Counted from the stretch's first letter, positions 16,599 through 25,136 are shown. The stretch: 41,700 bases of DNA from an uncultured bacterium (GCA_949293405.1 CASFDI010000062.1:1-41700); one strand, 5' to 3'. Numbers and translations are program-made. Notes: generated from the sequence alone by a model not told the origin.

Positions 16599-17009
16599 AT
16601 GAATCAGGAAGAGATCAAGCAACTGATCCCGCACCGGGACGCGATGCTTTTGGTGGAGGACCTGACGCGCACGGAGGAAGGGGAAGCGGTCGGTCACTAT
16701 CATGTGCGTGGGGACGAATTCTTTCTGCAGGGGCATTTCCCGGGCAATCCGATCGTTCCGGGGGTCATCCTGTGCGAGATGGTGGCGCAGTCTGCGGCTG
16801 CCCTGTTCGGGGAAGACCTTGCCGGGAAGACTCCGGTTTATACCGGGATCCGGGAGGTCAAATTCCGTATGCAGGTCAAACCCGGGGACACGGTCGAGAT
16901 GCGCTGCCGCCTGGAACGGGTGAAAAAGCCGTTTTATTTCATTTCGGGCGGAGCGTATGTCAACGGGAAACTTGCCATGGAGGGCGCGTTTTCCTTTGCG
17001 GCGATCTGA
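16599..17009 (+). CDS. fabZ: 3-hydroxyacyl-ACP dehydratase
   Basis: A 136-residue hot-dog-fold dehydratase. The catalytic His is in LQGHFPGNPIVPGVI and the catalytic Glu in CEMVAQSA. The PHRDAMLLVED N-terminus is also typical. It begins 10 bases after accB with GAGGTGA upstream. No fabA or fabM is present here, so the route to unsaturated chains, if any, lies elsewhere. Confidence 0.95.
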   Translation: MNQEEIKQLIPHRDAMLLVEDLTRTEEGEAVGHYHVRGDEFFLQGHFPGNPIVPGVILCEMVAQSAAALFGEDLAGKTPVYTGIREVKFRMQVKPGDTVEMRCRLERVKKPFYFISGGAYVNGKLAMEGAFSFAAI

Positions 17010-17021
17010 AAGGGGAAGCCT

Positions 17022-18362
17022 ATGTTTTCGAAAATTCTGATTGCCAACCGGGGTGAAGTCGCGGTGCGTGTCATCCGCGCCTGCCGGGAAATGGGTATTG
17101 CGACGGTGGCGGTTTACTCCACGGCGGATGCCGAGTCACTGCATGTGAGCATGGCGGATGAGGCATACTGTATCGGAGGGCCGAAACTTTCCGAGAGTTA
17201 TCTGAATGTACCGGCAATCCTGACTGCGGCAAAATGCACCGGTGCCGAGGCGATTCATCCGGGATACGGACTGTTATCTGAAAATGCGGAATTCGCACAG
17301 GCGTGTATTGACAGCGGAGTGGCCTTTATCGGTCCGTCTCCTGAGGTCATCGCGCGCATGGGTGACAAGGACGAGGCGCGCCGGACCATGCAGGCGGCGG
17401 GCGTTCCGGTGATCCCCGGGACCGATATACTTCCCGATTTGTCCACTGCAGAGAGGGAGGCGGTGCGCATCGGGTATCCCCTGATGCTGAAAGCGCGTTC
17501 AGGCGGCGGCGGAAAGGGCATCCGTCCGGTGGCAGAGCCTTCCGGATTTGAAACTGCCTTTATGAGTGCCCGCAGTGAAGCGCGCGCCGCTTTCGGAGAT
17601 GACGCGGTGTATCTGGAACGGTTCCTGGCACCTGTGAAGCATGTGGAGGTACAGCTGCTGTGTGACCGGGAAGGAAATGTGCTGGTGCTGGGAGACCGGG
17701 ACTGTTCGGTACAGCGCAGGAATCAGAAATTGATTGAGGAGTCTCCGGCCCCCACCCTTCCGGAGCATGTACGGCTGGCCATGTACGACGCGGCGCGGAA
17801 AGCGGCGCGTGCGGTGGGGTATGTGACGGTCGGAACGGTGGAATTTCTGGTGGACCGGAATCAGGCTTTCTATTTTATGGAGATGAATACGCGTCTGCAG
17901 GTGGAGCATACGGTGAGTGAAATGGTGACCGATGTGGACATCGTGAAATGGCAGATCCGCACGGCCGCCGGCATGCCTCTGACCATGACCCAAGAGGATG
18001 TGCGGATGCGGGGACACGCCATTGAGTGCCGCATCTGCGCGGAAAATCCGGAAAATTTTGTACCGAGTACCGGTCCGGTCAAGTTTTTGCTTACTCCCGG
18101 CGGCTTGAATGTACGGTTTGACACTTTTATTTATCAGAGCTATGTGATTCCGCCCTATTATGACTCCATGCTGGGGAAACTGATTGTCTGCGCCGCCACC
18201 CGTGAGGAAGCTCTGCGGAAGATGCGGAGCGCCCTGTCCGAATTCATCCTGAGCGGGCCGATGCACAATGTGGATCTGCACCTGCGGATTCTTTCGGATC
18301 CGGCTTTTATTGAGGGACGGTATACCACATCCTTTATGGCGGAAAGCGGGTATTGTAAATGA
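17022..18362 (+). CDS. accC: Acetyl-CoA carboxylase, biotin carboxylase subunit
   Basis: A 446-residue ATP-grasp enzyme carboxylating biotin with bicarbonate and ATP. Seen: the N-terminal KILIANRGEVAVRVIRAC, the glycine loop SGGGGKGIR that closes on ATP, HVEVQLLCD, and the metal- and biotin-site region MEMNTRLQVEHTVSEMV. The length is normal (445-450). It ends by overlapping the accD start by four bases. Confidence 0.97.
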   Translation: MFSKILIANRGEVAVRVIRACREMGIATVAVYSTADAESLHVSMADEAYCIGGPKLSESYLNVPAILTAAKCTGAEAIHPGYGLLSENAEFAQACIDSGVAFIGPSPEVIARMGDKDEARRTMQAAGVPVIPGTDILPDLSTAEREAVRIGYPLMLKARSGGGGKGIRPVAEPSGFETAFMSARSEARAAFGDDAVYLERFLAPVKHVEVQLLCDREGNVLVLGDRDCSVQRRNQKLIEESPAPTLPEHVRLAMYDAARKAARAVGYVTVGTVEFLVDRNQAFYFMEMNTRLQVEHTVSEMVTDVDIVKWQIRTAAGMPLTMTQEDVRMRGHAIECRICAENPENFVPSTGPVKFLLTPGGLNVRFDTFIYQSYVIPPYYDSMLGKLIVCAATREEALRKMRSALSEFILSGPMHNVDLHLRILSDPAFIEGRYTTSFMAESGYCK

Positions 18363-19231
18363 ATTTCAAGAATATGTTCCGTCAGGCCGGCAATCAGCTG
18401 GAAGGGGAGGATGCTGCTCGTGCCCAGGGGGCGGAGGCAGCTTCCAAGCCGCTGGTGTGCCCTTCCTGCGGAAAGAAAAGCGATAAGAAAGAGTTGATTG
18501 CGGCGCTTTCGGTTTGTCCGTACTGCGGATATAATTTCCGGATCAGCGCCCGGCGGCGCATTGCCATGCTGACTGATCCGGATACTTTTTCGGAGTTGTA
18601 TGGCGACATGCGTTCGCAAAATATCCTGGGGTTTCCGGATTATGATGAAAAATTGGAAGCCTCCCGGGAAAAAAGCCGGGAAAACGAGGGGGTTATCTGC
18701 GGAGTTGCCGAAATCGGCGGCTATCCGTGCTGCCTGTTCGTGATGGAGAGCCGGTTTATGATGGGGTCAATGGGCACGGTGGTAGGCGAAAAGATCACGC
18801 GCCTGTTTGAATATGCGACCGGACAGGGACTGCCCGTGATCGGTGTTACGGTTTCGGGCGGTGCCCGTATGCAGGAGGGAATGTACTCACTCTCCCAGAT
18901 GGCAAAGGTCTCCGGAGCCGTGAAGTATCACAGTGATGCAGGAAACCTGTATGTGGTATTGCTGACGGATCCCACTACCGGCGGAGTCAGTGCCAGTTTC
19001 GCCATGCTGGGAGATGTGATTCTTGCCGAGCCGGGTGCTCTGATCGGCTTCGCCGGTCCGCGCGTGATCGAGCAGACCATCCGCAAATCGTTGCCCAAGG
19101 GATTCCAGAGTGCGGAATTCCTGCTCTCCTGCGGCTATATTGATGAAATCGTACCGCGGCGCAGACAAAAGGATTATCTGACGCTGCTTCTGCGGGCGCA
19201 CCGGAAAGGAGAAGGCTATGACCGGATATGA
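18359..19231 (+). CDS. accD: Acetyl-CoA carboxylase, carboxyltransferase beta subunit
   Basis: A 290-residue crotonase-like subunit with the N-terminal zinc ribbon Cys34, Cys37, Cys53, Cys56. The carboxyltransferase body includes VSGGARMQEGMYSL and LTDPTTGGVSASFAMLGD. It works with AccA to move the carboxyl group from biotin to acetyl-CoA. It overlaps accC by 4 and accA by 14 bases, suggesting tight coupling of subunit amounts. Confidence 0.96.
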   Translation: MNFKNMFRQAGNQLEGEDAARAQGAEAASKPLVCPSCGKKSDKKELIAALSVCPYCGYNFRISARRRIAMLTDPDTFSELYGDMRSQNILGFPDYDEKLEASREKSRENEGVICGVAEIGGYPCCLFVMESRFMMGSMGTVVGEKITRLFEYATGQGLPVIGVTVSGGARMQEGMYSLSQMAKVSGAVKYHSDAGNLYVVLLTDPTTGGVSASFAMLGDVILAEPGALIGFAGPRVIEQTIRKSLPKGFQSAEFLLSCGYIDEIVPRRRQKDYLTLLLRAHRKGEGYDRI

Positions 19232-20015
19232 ACGCGTTCTGAAAACACGGCAGCCTGACCGGCCTGTGGCGTCTGATTTCATTGCGGGGATGTTCACCGA
19301 TTTTACCGAATTTCACGGTGACCGCCGCGTGGGGGACGATCCGGCTATTCTGGCGGGCATTGCTTTTCTGGACGGAAAGCCCGTGACGGTAATCGGGATT
19401 GAAAAGGGACACGATACCGCGGACAAAATCAAACGCAATTTCGGTTCTGCACATCCGGAAGGATACCGGAAAGCACTGCGCCAGATGAAACTGGCTGAAA
19501 AGTTCCATCGTCCGGTGGTGTGCCTGGTGGATACCGCCGGGGCGTATTGCGGTATCAGCGCCGAAGAGCGCGGTCAGGCCCTCGCCATTGCAGAGAATCT
19601 GGCGGAAATGATGACCCTCAGAACACCGGTTATTTCCGTCATCATCGGTGAAGGAGGAAGCGGTGGCGCCATCGGCCTCGCGGTTGCAGACCGGGTCTGG
19701 ATGCTCGAGAACGCCTATTATTCAGTGGTCTCCCCCGAGGGGTGTGCCTCCATCCTGTGGAAGGATACCGCCAAAGCGGCCGAAGCTGCGGAAAGTCTGA
19801 AGTTGACGGCAGGTGATCTGTTTGATATGGGGATCGTGGAACGGGTGTTCCCGGAACCCGAATCACTGGCAGAACAGCAAGCACGCGAGCCGCTGTTTGC
19901 CGCCTTGCGGGATGCTCTGGATGCCGAGTTGAACCGCCTGTCACGCCTGCCTGTGCAGACGCTGCTGGCAGATCGGTACGAACGCTTCCGGAAAGTGGGC
20001 AGGCCTTCGCGCTGA
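19218..20015 (+). CDS. accA: Acetyl-CoA carboxylase, carboxyltransferase alpha subunit
   Basis: A 265-residue partner of AccD. The family stretch FHGDRRVGDD and the acyl-CoA/biotin-binding GEGGSGGAIGLAVAD and SPEGCASILWKD are present. It is shorter than E. coli AccA (319), as is usual for Firmicutes, whose N-terminal extension is reduced. It is the last gene of the operon; a terminator follows after about 155 bases. Confidence 0.96.
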   Translation: MTGYERVLKTRQPDRPVASDFIAGMFTDFTEFHGDRRVGDDPAILAGIAFLDGKPVTVIGIEKGHDTADKIKRNFGSAHPEGYRKALRQMKLAEKFHRPVVCLVDTAGAYCGISAEERGQALAIAENLAEMMTLRTPVISVIIGEGGSGGAIGLAVADRVWMLENAYYSVVSPEGCASILWKDTAKAAEAAESLKLTAGDLFDMGIVERVFPEPESLAEQQAREPLFAALRDALDAELNRLSRLPVQTLLADRYERFRKVGRPSR

Positions 20016-20170
20016 GAACAAAACATGTGGGAAGTGCTGGGAAGTGCGGGGTTCCTCCCTGCGCCCTCGCCTGAGAAAACACGGGACGCGCCGGGGGGTG
20101 ACGCATTGTGCCCCCTGTACTTGTCAGCTTAGTATAGGCGGACGAAAACTTTCAAAATTAGGATAAAGGG

Positions 20171-20222
20171 AACCGGCAGTCTGTGCCACCGTGTTACGGT
20201 AATGACAGACTGCCGGTTTTTT
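20171..20222 (+). terminator. Terminator of the fatty acid operon
   Basis: A 14-bp stem (20171-20184 with 20205-20218) holding a nested 5-bp hairpin (ACCGT/ACGGT) in its loop, followed by six T residues. The 155 bases between accA and this stem hold no gene that I can see; they include the near-repeat GGGAAGTGCTGGGAAGTGC. The remaining bases to 20335 are also empty. Confidence 0.85.
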
Positions 20223-20335
20223 GAGAGATTTGATCAGGGGGTTCCGGAGATATCAGTCGGCATCCGGTGCCGGAAAGATTCTTTGCTCCGCATTCTTCCT
20301 TAAAAAAGCGGATAGCCTTCGTTTCAGGGGCCCCT

Positions 20336-21532
20336 TTACCGCGCCCCGGCGATCAGGGATGCGGTCAGAGAAGCGCTGGTTGCGGCGGCCCGTACTTTAA
20401 AGGTCGGATAGTCCATAGAGGAGGATCCGTCTGCACAGTCGGAAACGGCGCGCAGGATCAGACAGGGGACATGGAACAGAGTGCACACCTGAGCAACGGC
20501 GGCTCCTTCCATTTCACAGACAGCGGCATCCGGAAAAGCGGCGCGTATTTCGGATTTCTGCTCCGAGGAGGCCACGAAGCGGTCGGCCGTGGCGATCATG
20601 CCGGCCCGGCACGGGACGCCTTCGGCAGCTGCGCGGCTCATCAGGGCGGCACGCAGATCGGAATCGGACTCCAGATAGATACGGTTGAGTCCTGCCCCGG
20701 ACAAATATCCCACCGGATCCCCTACAGCGGAGGTATCCATATCATACTGCACCAGACGGTCTGCCACAACCAGATCCAGCGGTTTGAGGTCGGGGGACAG
20801 AGCACCGGCGACGCCGGTATTGATGATCCTGTTGCAGCCCAGAATGCTGATCAGAACAGTGGTGCAGAGCGCGGCATTTACTTTCCCGACGCCGGCGCAT
20901 GCAATACTCACCTTTTTGCCGTTCAGCGTACCGGTGCGGCAGACAATGCCGGCAACGGTCCTCTCCTGCACCTCAGTCATCCGGGGGAGCAGGCCTTCCA
21001 GTTCCTCTTGCATGGCGGCCAGAACTCCGAAATGCGCAGGCGGGGCCGGGGGGACGGGTGCAGCGGCATCGGGGGTGGCCGGATATGCCATATCGGTGGG
21101 AGTTTCGGGGAGCAGATCGTAAAAACGCCGGCACTCCTCTTTTGCCGAAAACAGATTCAGATTCCGGTAATTGCCGCAGTTTTTACGCTCGGCTCCGAAC
21201 ATTTCCCCGGTATGGCGTACGACAGCCAGCAGGGTATCGCGCACCAGACGGTAAACATCACGCGGGGGCACCGTATCGCGCATCAGCAGATAAAACCCGG
21301 TCTGACACCCCATGGGTCCGAAGTAAATTACCTGATCCCCTACCGGACTGTTGCGGATCAGGGTAGCAAACATATGTTCCACCGAGTGCATGGTCAGGTG
21401 ATCCATATAATCCCCTGCATTGGGATAGCGTGTACGCAGATCGTAAGTGATCACATCCCCGTCAATGCGGGAAATATAAATGCCGGGAACAATCAGATCA
21501 TGATCGACGGTAAAGCTGGCAATGGTCTTCAT
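20336..21532 (-). CDS. LuxS-MtnN fusion: S-ribosylhomocysteine lyase + MTA/SAH nucleosidase
   Basis: A single 398-residue frame holding two enzymes. Residues 1-141 are LuxS: zinc ligands His49, His53 (HSVEH, with Glu52) and Cys119 (KNCGNYRN), catalytic Cys76 (GPMGCQTGFY) and the substrate arginine in YDLRTRYPN. The usual DH after CGNYR is replaced by NL. Residues 142-166 are a Pro/Ala linker. Residues 168-398 are the nucleosidase: Glu177 (AAMQEELE), NTGVAGALS, and the base-binding Glu342 (CEMEGAA) and Asp365 (RAVSDCAD), spaced as in E. coli MtnN. The nucleosidase turns SAH into adenine and S-ribosylhomocysteine; LuxS turns that into homocysteine and the AI-2 precursor DPD. The ribosome site (AAAAGGGG, about 12 bases away) is weak. 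It has its own promoter and a long leader. Confidence 0.92.
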   Translation of the reverse strand: MKTIASFTVDHDLIVPGIYISRIDGDVITYDLRTRYPNAGDYMDHLTMHSVEHMFATLIRNSPVGDQVIYFGPMGCQTGFYLLMRDTVPPRDVYRLVRDTLLAVVRHTGEMFGAERKNCGNYRNLNLFSAKEECRRFYDLLPETPTDMAYPATPDAAAPVPPAPPAHFGVLAAMQEELEGLLPRMTEVQERTVAGIVCRTGTLNGKKVSIACAGVGKVNAALCTTVLISILGCNRIINTGVAGALSPDLKPLDLVVADRLVQYDMDTSAVGDPVGYLSGAGLNRIYLESDSDLRAALMSRAAAEGVPCRAGMIATADRFVASSEQKSEIRAAFPDAAVCEMEGAAVAQVCTLFHVPCLILRAVSDCADGSSSMDYPTFKVRAAATSASLTASLIAGAR

Positions 21533-21686
21533 AACGGAAAAGTGCCCCTTTTTCGAGAATACGGCATAACGGCTTCAAGGCAGATAACAATGGTGCAGTG
21601 TGCGGCATGGCAAAGCACCCGGCAGGAAACAAATATTTACATTCCGCAAGCACCCGGGTGCCTTATGTGCCGGCTAATGCCGGATA
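21533..21686 (-). promoter_or_regulatory. Long, repeat-containing 5' leader of the luxS-mtnN gene
   Basis: About 150 bases lie between the predicted start of transcription and the start codon. The leader contains a CCGGC-ATTA-GCCGG hairpin near 21670-21685. It also has two copies of a GC-rich element: a 12-bp palindrome GCACCCGGGTGC at 21650-21661 and GCACCCGG at 21615-21622, able to pair with each other across about 30 bases, and TGCGG/CCGCA arms. Alternative pairings are therefore possible. It does not show the conserved cores of the SAM-I or SAH riboswitches that I know, so I call it only a structured leader. Confidence 0.4.
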
Positions 21687-21691
21687 TCAGT

Positions 21692-21720
21692 ATTATAGCA
21701 GAAAAACCTGCTGCACGCAA
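21692..21720 (-). promoter_or_regulatory. Promoter of the luxS-mtnN gene
   Basis: Minus strand TTGCGT, 17-base spacer, TATAAT, directly behind the stop of the URO-D-like gene. Confidence 0.65.
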
Positions 21721-21736
21721 GTGGGGCGTGGTAGGC

Positions 21737-22801
21737 TCATGATTTTTTTCGCCAGGTGCGGCAGGCGTCCACATAAGCAAGAATGTTTTCAAAAGGGACT
21801 TCCGGCTCCAGCAGGTGGGTGGGAGCGGGGAAAAGACCGCCGCGGTCCGAAAGGTTCAGGTGTTGCCACACATTTTCCCGTACCTGTTCCGGCGTTCCGA
21901 AGGGCATCACGCTCTGTGTACCGATAGTACCGTGGAAACTGATGTGACCGCCGTAGGTGCGGTACAGCTGGGGAAACTCCATACTTTCGGGCTGAATGGG
22001 ATTGAGTACATCAATGCCCGCATCAATCAGATGGGGGATGAACGGAGTGATGTAACCGCAACTGTGATAGCAGACAATGATGTCGGGTTTTACGGCGCGG
22101 GCCGCGTCTATTACCCGTTTCAGACGGGGTTTGAGCCATGTACAGTACAGATCAGTGCTCATCATGGGGGTGCGCTGCATCCCGATATCGTCCCCGAGGA
22201 AAAGCAGGTCGGCTCCCGCTCTGGCATAGGATGCGGCGCGGATGGCGGCACGATCGGTTACCGCGTCCAGCAGGTAGGATGCGATGGGGTCATCGGAGAG
22301 CATATCCATCATCAGGTCTTCCATACCGCGCATGTACCAGGCTGTTTCCCATACGGTGCACTGCATATTTCCCATGGCGGCAAGGCCGCGCGCGTGAATG
22401 GATTCTACTTCCGCCGTCTGATGCGACGCGTCGCCGTCTGCAAAATCAGGCAGAGGGTAGGCGCGCACCGTGTCAGGATCCGTAATTCCGCGCAGGGGAG
22501 ACCGCATATAGGTCATGTGCATGGCGGCATCACTGCCCGGTTCATGGGCTACTCCCCACAGATCGATGCTGGCGCCCGGTTTCAGATGAGCGTGGTAGGG
22601 AAGATACTGCTCCGGGTTTGTGTGCACCCGGATATCACCGATGTTACGCCAGGGCATGGCAAAATAGTCGGCGTAGGGAATTGTGCTGCCTGTCACTGCA
22701 TGATAGGTTTTCTCAAGGGCGGGACAGAGGTCAAACTGTACCGGCACCCACTCGTACGGCTCGCGTCGTAACAGTGCAAGCAGGTTTTCACGCGCATTCA
22801 T
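21737..22801 (-). CDS. Uroporphyrinogen decarboxylase-family protein (methyltransferase-like)
   Basis: A 354-residue TIM-barrel protein of the URO-D/MtaA superfamily. The C-terminal half has the family core: YHSCGYITPFIPHLID, then AGIDVLNPIQPE, then HGTIGTQSVMPFGTPEQV. Members lacking heme neighbours usually act with corrinoid proteins in methyl transfer rather than in heme synthesis. No heme, corrinoid-protein or cobalamin gene lies nearby, so the substrate is unknown. I start at ATG 22801, after GGGAGA at seven bases, instead of the ATG five codons earlier. It is divergent from a broken AraC-type gene and upstream of luxS-mtnN. A link to methyl/SAM metabolism is attractive but inferred. Confidence 0.85.
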   Translation of the reverse strand: MNARENLLALLRREPYEWVPVQFDLCPALEKTYHAVTGSTIPYADYFAMPWRNIGDIRVHTNPEQYLPYHAHLKPGASIDLWGVAHEPGSDAAMHMTYMRSPLRGITDPDTVRAYPLPDFADGDASHQTAEVESIHARGLAAMGNMQCTVWETAWYMRGMEDLMMDMLSDDPIASYLLDAVTDRAAIRAASYARAGADLLFLGDDIGMQRTPMMSTDLYCTWLKPRLKRVIDAARAVKPDIIVCYHSCGYITPFIPHLIDAGIDVLNPIQPESMEFPQLYRTYGGHISFHGTIGTQSVMPFGTPEQVRENVWQHLNLSDRGGLFPAPTHLLEPEVPFENILAYVDACRTWRKKS

Positions 22802-22830
22802 CAATCGTTCTCCCATCTCTTGTTTTTTTC

Positions 22831-22859
22831 AGTATAGCATAATAAAATGACTTTGTAAA
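22831..22859 (-). promoter_or_regulatory. Promoter of the URO-D-like gene
   Basis: Minus strand TTTACA, 17-base spacer, TATACT. Its -35 element abuts an operator-like palindrome. Confidence 0.7.
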
Positions 22860-22883
22860 TGTCTGACATGGTCTGATATGTCA
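22859..22883. promoter_or_regulatory. Operator-like repeats upstream of the URO-D-like gene
   Basis: ATGTC-T-GACAT (22859-22869) is a perfect odd palindrome touching the -35 of the minus-strand promoter. It overlaps TGACAT-N8-ATGTCA (arms 22864-22869 and 22878-22883), and the ten-base unit GTCTGA(C/T)ATG is repeated in tandem from 22861. Such tandem units suit an AraC-type protein, and the odd palindrome also suits a GntR-type protein. Confidence 0.5.
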
Positions 22884-22900
22884 AATTCGGGAGGAACAAA

Positions 22901-23717
22901 ATGAAAATACCTGTGTATCTGATCGGAAATCATACGCGTCACCGCACGCTGGAGGGAAGCACAGAAAACAGTATTCTGAGCTGCGGTTTCCCGGTTAAAA
23001 GCGAGGCGAGAAGCGATCGTGATCTCTGCTTTCCCCATTACGGAGGACTGCTGGTGTTGCGGGGACGCGGTTTATATGCCGATCATGAGGGCAGATGCAT
23101 TCCGCTCAGGGCGGGCAGTTTTATTCAGCGGATCCCCAAGGTGTGGCATTCCGCCCTGGTATAGGGAGCGACTGGCTGGAATTTTTCGTCTGCTGCAGGC
23201 GTGATTATTACCATTCCATGGCAGATATGGGATTATACAGCAGGAATCCGGTCCTGATGCCGGGGCTGAATGATTCCCTCAGACGCCGGTGCTGCACGCC
23301 CTACGATGCTTTCGGTAACAACGGACGCCGCAGATCTTTTTCGGTGTGCAGAGATTCCTTTTGGCCATACATGCCGCCCATCGTGCCACACGCGTCCCGG
23401 TCCGGGATGCCCGCCTTTGCCGTGCGGCTGAACTGCTTTCCGGAACGGATGGCTGTACGCTGCAGCAGGCCGCACAAGAGGTGGGGACGTCCTACAAGTC
23501 GTTCCGCAAGCACTTCAGAGAGGCGGTATGGTTGCCCACCGGGGGTTTTCCGTCTGCGGCAGCGTCTCAATGATTCAAGGCATTATCTGCTCAGCACCCG
23601 GAATTCTGTGGAACGGATCGGCGTTTTGTGCGGTTTTAGGACGGATTCGCTTCTTCCAAGGCGTTCCGGCTACAGTTCGGCGTCTCTCCCAGTGCATTCC
23701 GCAAGGATCATCTGTGA
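22901..23717 (+). pseudogene. AraC-family regulator broken by several frameshifts
   Basis: Starting at ATG 22901 with a strong GGGAGGAA, the frame reads as the cupin sensor of an AraC-type regulator (FPHYGGLLVLRGRG, RAGSFIQRIPKVWHSAL) and stops at 23162-23164. The sequence continues in a second frame (GSDWLEFFVCCRRDYYHSM). A third frame holds the first DNA-binding helix-turn-helix (GCTLQQAAQEVGTSYKSFRK), and then the second frame returns (RLRQRLNDSRHYLLSTR). It ends again in the third frame with SKAFRLQFGVSPSAFRKDHL, stopping at 23717. At least four frame changes are needed to join these, so it cannot make a working protein. Its likely former target is the divergent URO-D-like gene, whose operator-like repeats remain. 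Confidence 0.85.
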
Positions 23718-23726
23718 TCGCTTTGC

Positions 23727-23755
23727 TTGACAAATAACAGTCCCTTTGCTATAAT
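23727..23755 (+). promoter_or_regulatory. Consensus promoter of the MATE gene
   Basis: TTGACA (23727-23732), 17-base spacer, TATAAT (23750-23755), starting ten bases after the last codon of the AraC pseudogene. Confidence 0.85.
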
Positions 23756-23792
23756 AATACGGTAAAAAGAAACAGAACAGAGAGGCAAAACC

Positions 23793-25136
23793 ATGAACAG
23801 GGATCTGACGGTCGGCAAGCCCGGCCGGGTGCTGTGGCAATATGTGTTACCGTTGTTTGCGAGCATCGTTTTCCAACAGATGTACAACATCGCCGACAGT
23901 TTTATTGCGGGCTTTTTTCTGGGGACGGAAGCGCTTGCGGCAGTGGGAAATTCCTATGAGATCACACTGTTGTATATTGCGGTCGCATTCGGCTGCAATG
24001 TGGGGACCTCAGTGGTTACGGCACGGTATTTCGGACTGCACAATTACCGGGAATTGAAAACAACTGTTTACACTGCTCTGGTAAGCAGCAGCGTGATTGC
24101 GCTGGCGTTGACCGCTATCGGCATCTTCGCGACCGCACCTCTTCTGCGCCTCATCCAGACAGATGCTGTAATTTTTGCGGACAGCCGGGAATACCTGCTG
24201 ATCTACATCTGCGGATTTCTGTTTCTGATGATTTACAATATCTGCACCGGTATTTTCTCGGCGCTGGGAGATTCACGGACCCCGTTTCTGTTCCTGGCGG
24301 TTTCGTCTGTCGCCAATGTCGGGGTCAACATTCTGTTTGTTACGGTGTTTGATATGGGGGTTGCGGGCCTTGCCTGGGCGACTTTCCTATGCCAGGGACT
24401 GAGCGGTGTTCTGGCGCTGCTGGCTGTGCTGCGCCGCCTGCGTCCTCTGCGCGCGGAGGACAGGCCGCGGGTATTTTGCGGTGCCCGACTGCTCGAAATC
24501 GGGGTGGTAGCGCTGCCCAGCATGATTCAGCAGGGATTTATTTCGGTGGGCAATGTGGTGATTCAGGGATTTATCAATGGGTTCGGACCCGCCGCAACCG
24601 GGGGATATGCCGCGGCAATCAAGCTCAACAACATGACCATTACCTCCGTCACGGCGCTGGGGAACGGAATGTCCAATTTCACCGCACAGAATATCGGGGC
24701 AGGAAAAGTGGACCGCATCCGCGCGGGCTTCCGCAGTGGAGAGTTGCTCGCGCTGGTGATTGCGGTTGCTTTTACGCTTCTGTACTACCTTGCGGGGCCG
24801 GCACTGCTGGAACTGTTTATCCGGGACGGGAATGTGGAAGCACTGGATATCGGCATCAGTTTCCTGCATATTGTGGCTCCGTTTTACTGCGTTGTGGCGT
24901 TTAAACTGATTGCAGACGGCCTTTTGCGCGGGCTGGCGCGCATGCGGCTGTTCATGGCTGCAACCCTGACGGACCTGACGCTGAGAGTGTTGCTTTCCTT
25001 CATTTTTTCCCGTACGCATCTCGGGATAACCGGTATCTGGCTGTCCTGGCCGATTGGTTGGGGCGTCGCACTGGTGATGTCCTTGCTGTTCCTGCGTTAT
25101 GTGCTGCGGCGTGATCTTGTCAAAGACAACCGGTAA
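23793..25136 (+). CDS. MATE-family efflux transporter
   Basis: A 447-residue inner-membrane exporter with about twelve predicted membrane helices in two repeated halves. Family features: the first helix region VLPLFASIVFQQMYNIADS, then GTEALAAVGNSYEI, and in the second half VVALPSMIQQGFISVGNVV with NMTITSVTALGNGMSNFTAQN. MATE proteins expel cationic compounds in exchange for Na+ or H+; the substrate here is unknown. The start has AGAGG about eight bases upstream. It is a single-gene transcript with its own promoter and terminator. No marker of transfer was noticed. Confidence 0.93.
   Translation: MNRDLTVGKPGRVLWQYVLPLFASIVFQQMYNIADSFIAGFFLGTEALAAVGNSYEITLLYIAVAFGCNVGTSVVTARYFGLHNYRELKTTVYTALVSSSVIALALTAIGIFATAPLLRLIQTDAVIFADSREYLLIYICGFLFLMIYNICTGIFSALGDSRTPFLFLAVSSVANVGVNILFVTVFDMGVAGLAWATFLCQGLSGVLALLAVLRRLRPLRAEDRPRVFCGARLLEIGVVALPSMIQQGFISVGNVVIQGFINGFGPAATGGYAAAIKLNNMTITSVTALGNGMSNFTAQNIGAGKVDRIRAGFRSGELLALVIAVAFTLLYYLAGPALLELFIRDGNVEALDIGISFLHIVAPFYCVVAFKLIADGLLRGLARMRLFMAATLTDLTLRVLLSFIFSRTHLGITGIWLSWPIGWGVALVMSLLFLRYVLRRDLVKDNR

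Noticed and set aside
20336..21532. LuxS-MtnN fusion as an artefact of two adjacent genes
   Set aside because: There is no stop, ribosome site or frame change between the domains, and the join is a Pro/Ala linker typical of real fusions.
21533..21686. SAM or SAH riboswitch before the luxS-mtnN gene
   Set aside because: The conserved core sequences of the SAM-I and SAH classes that I know are not present; kept only as an unclassified structured leader.
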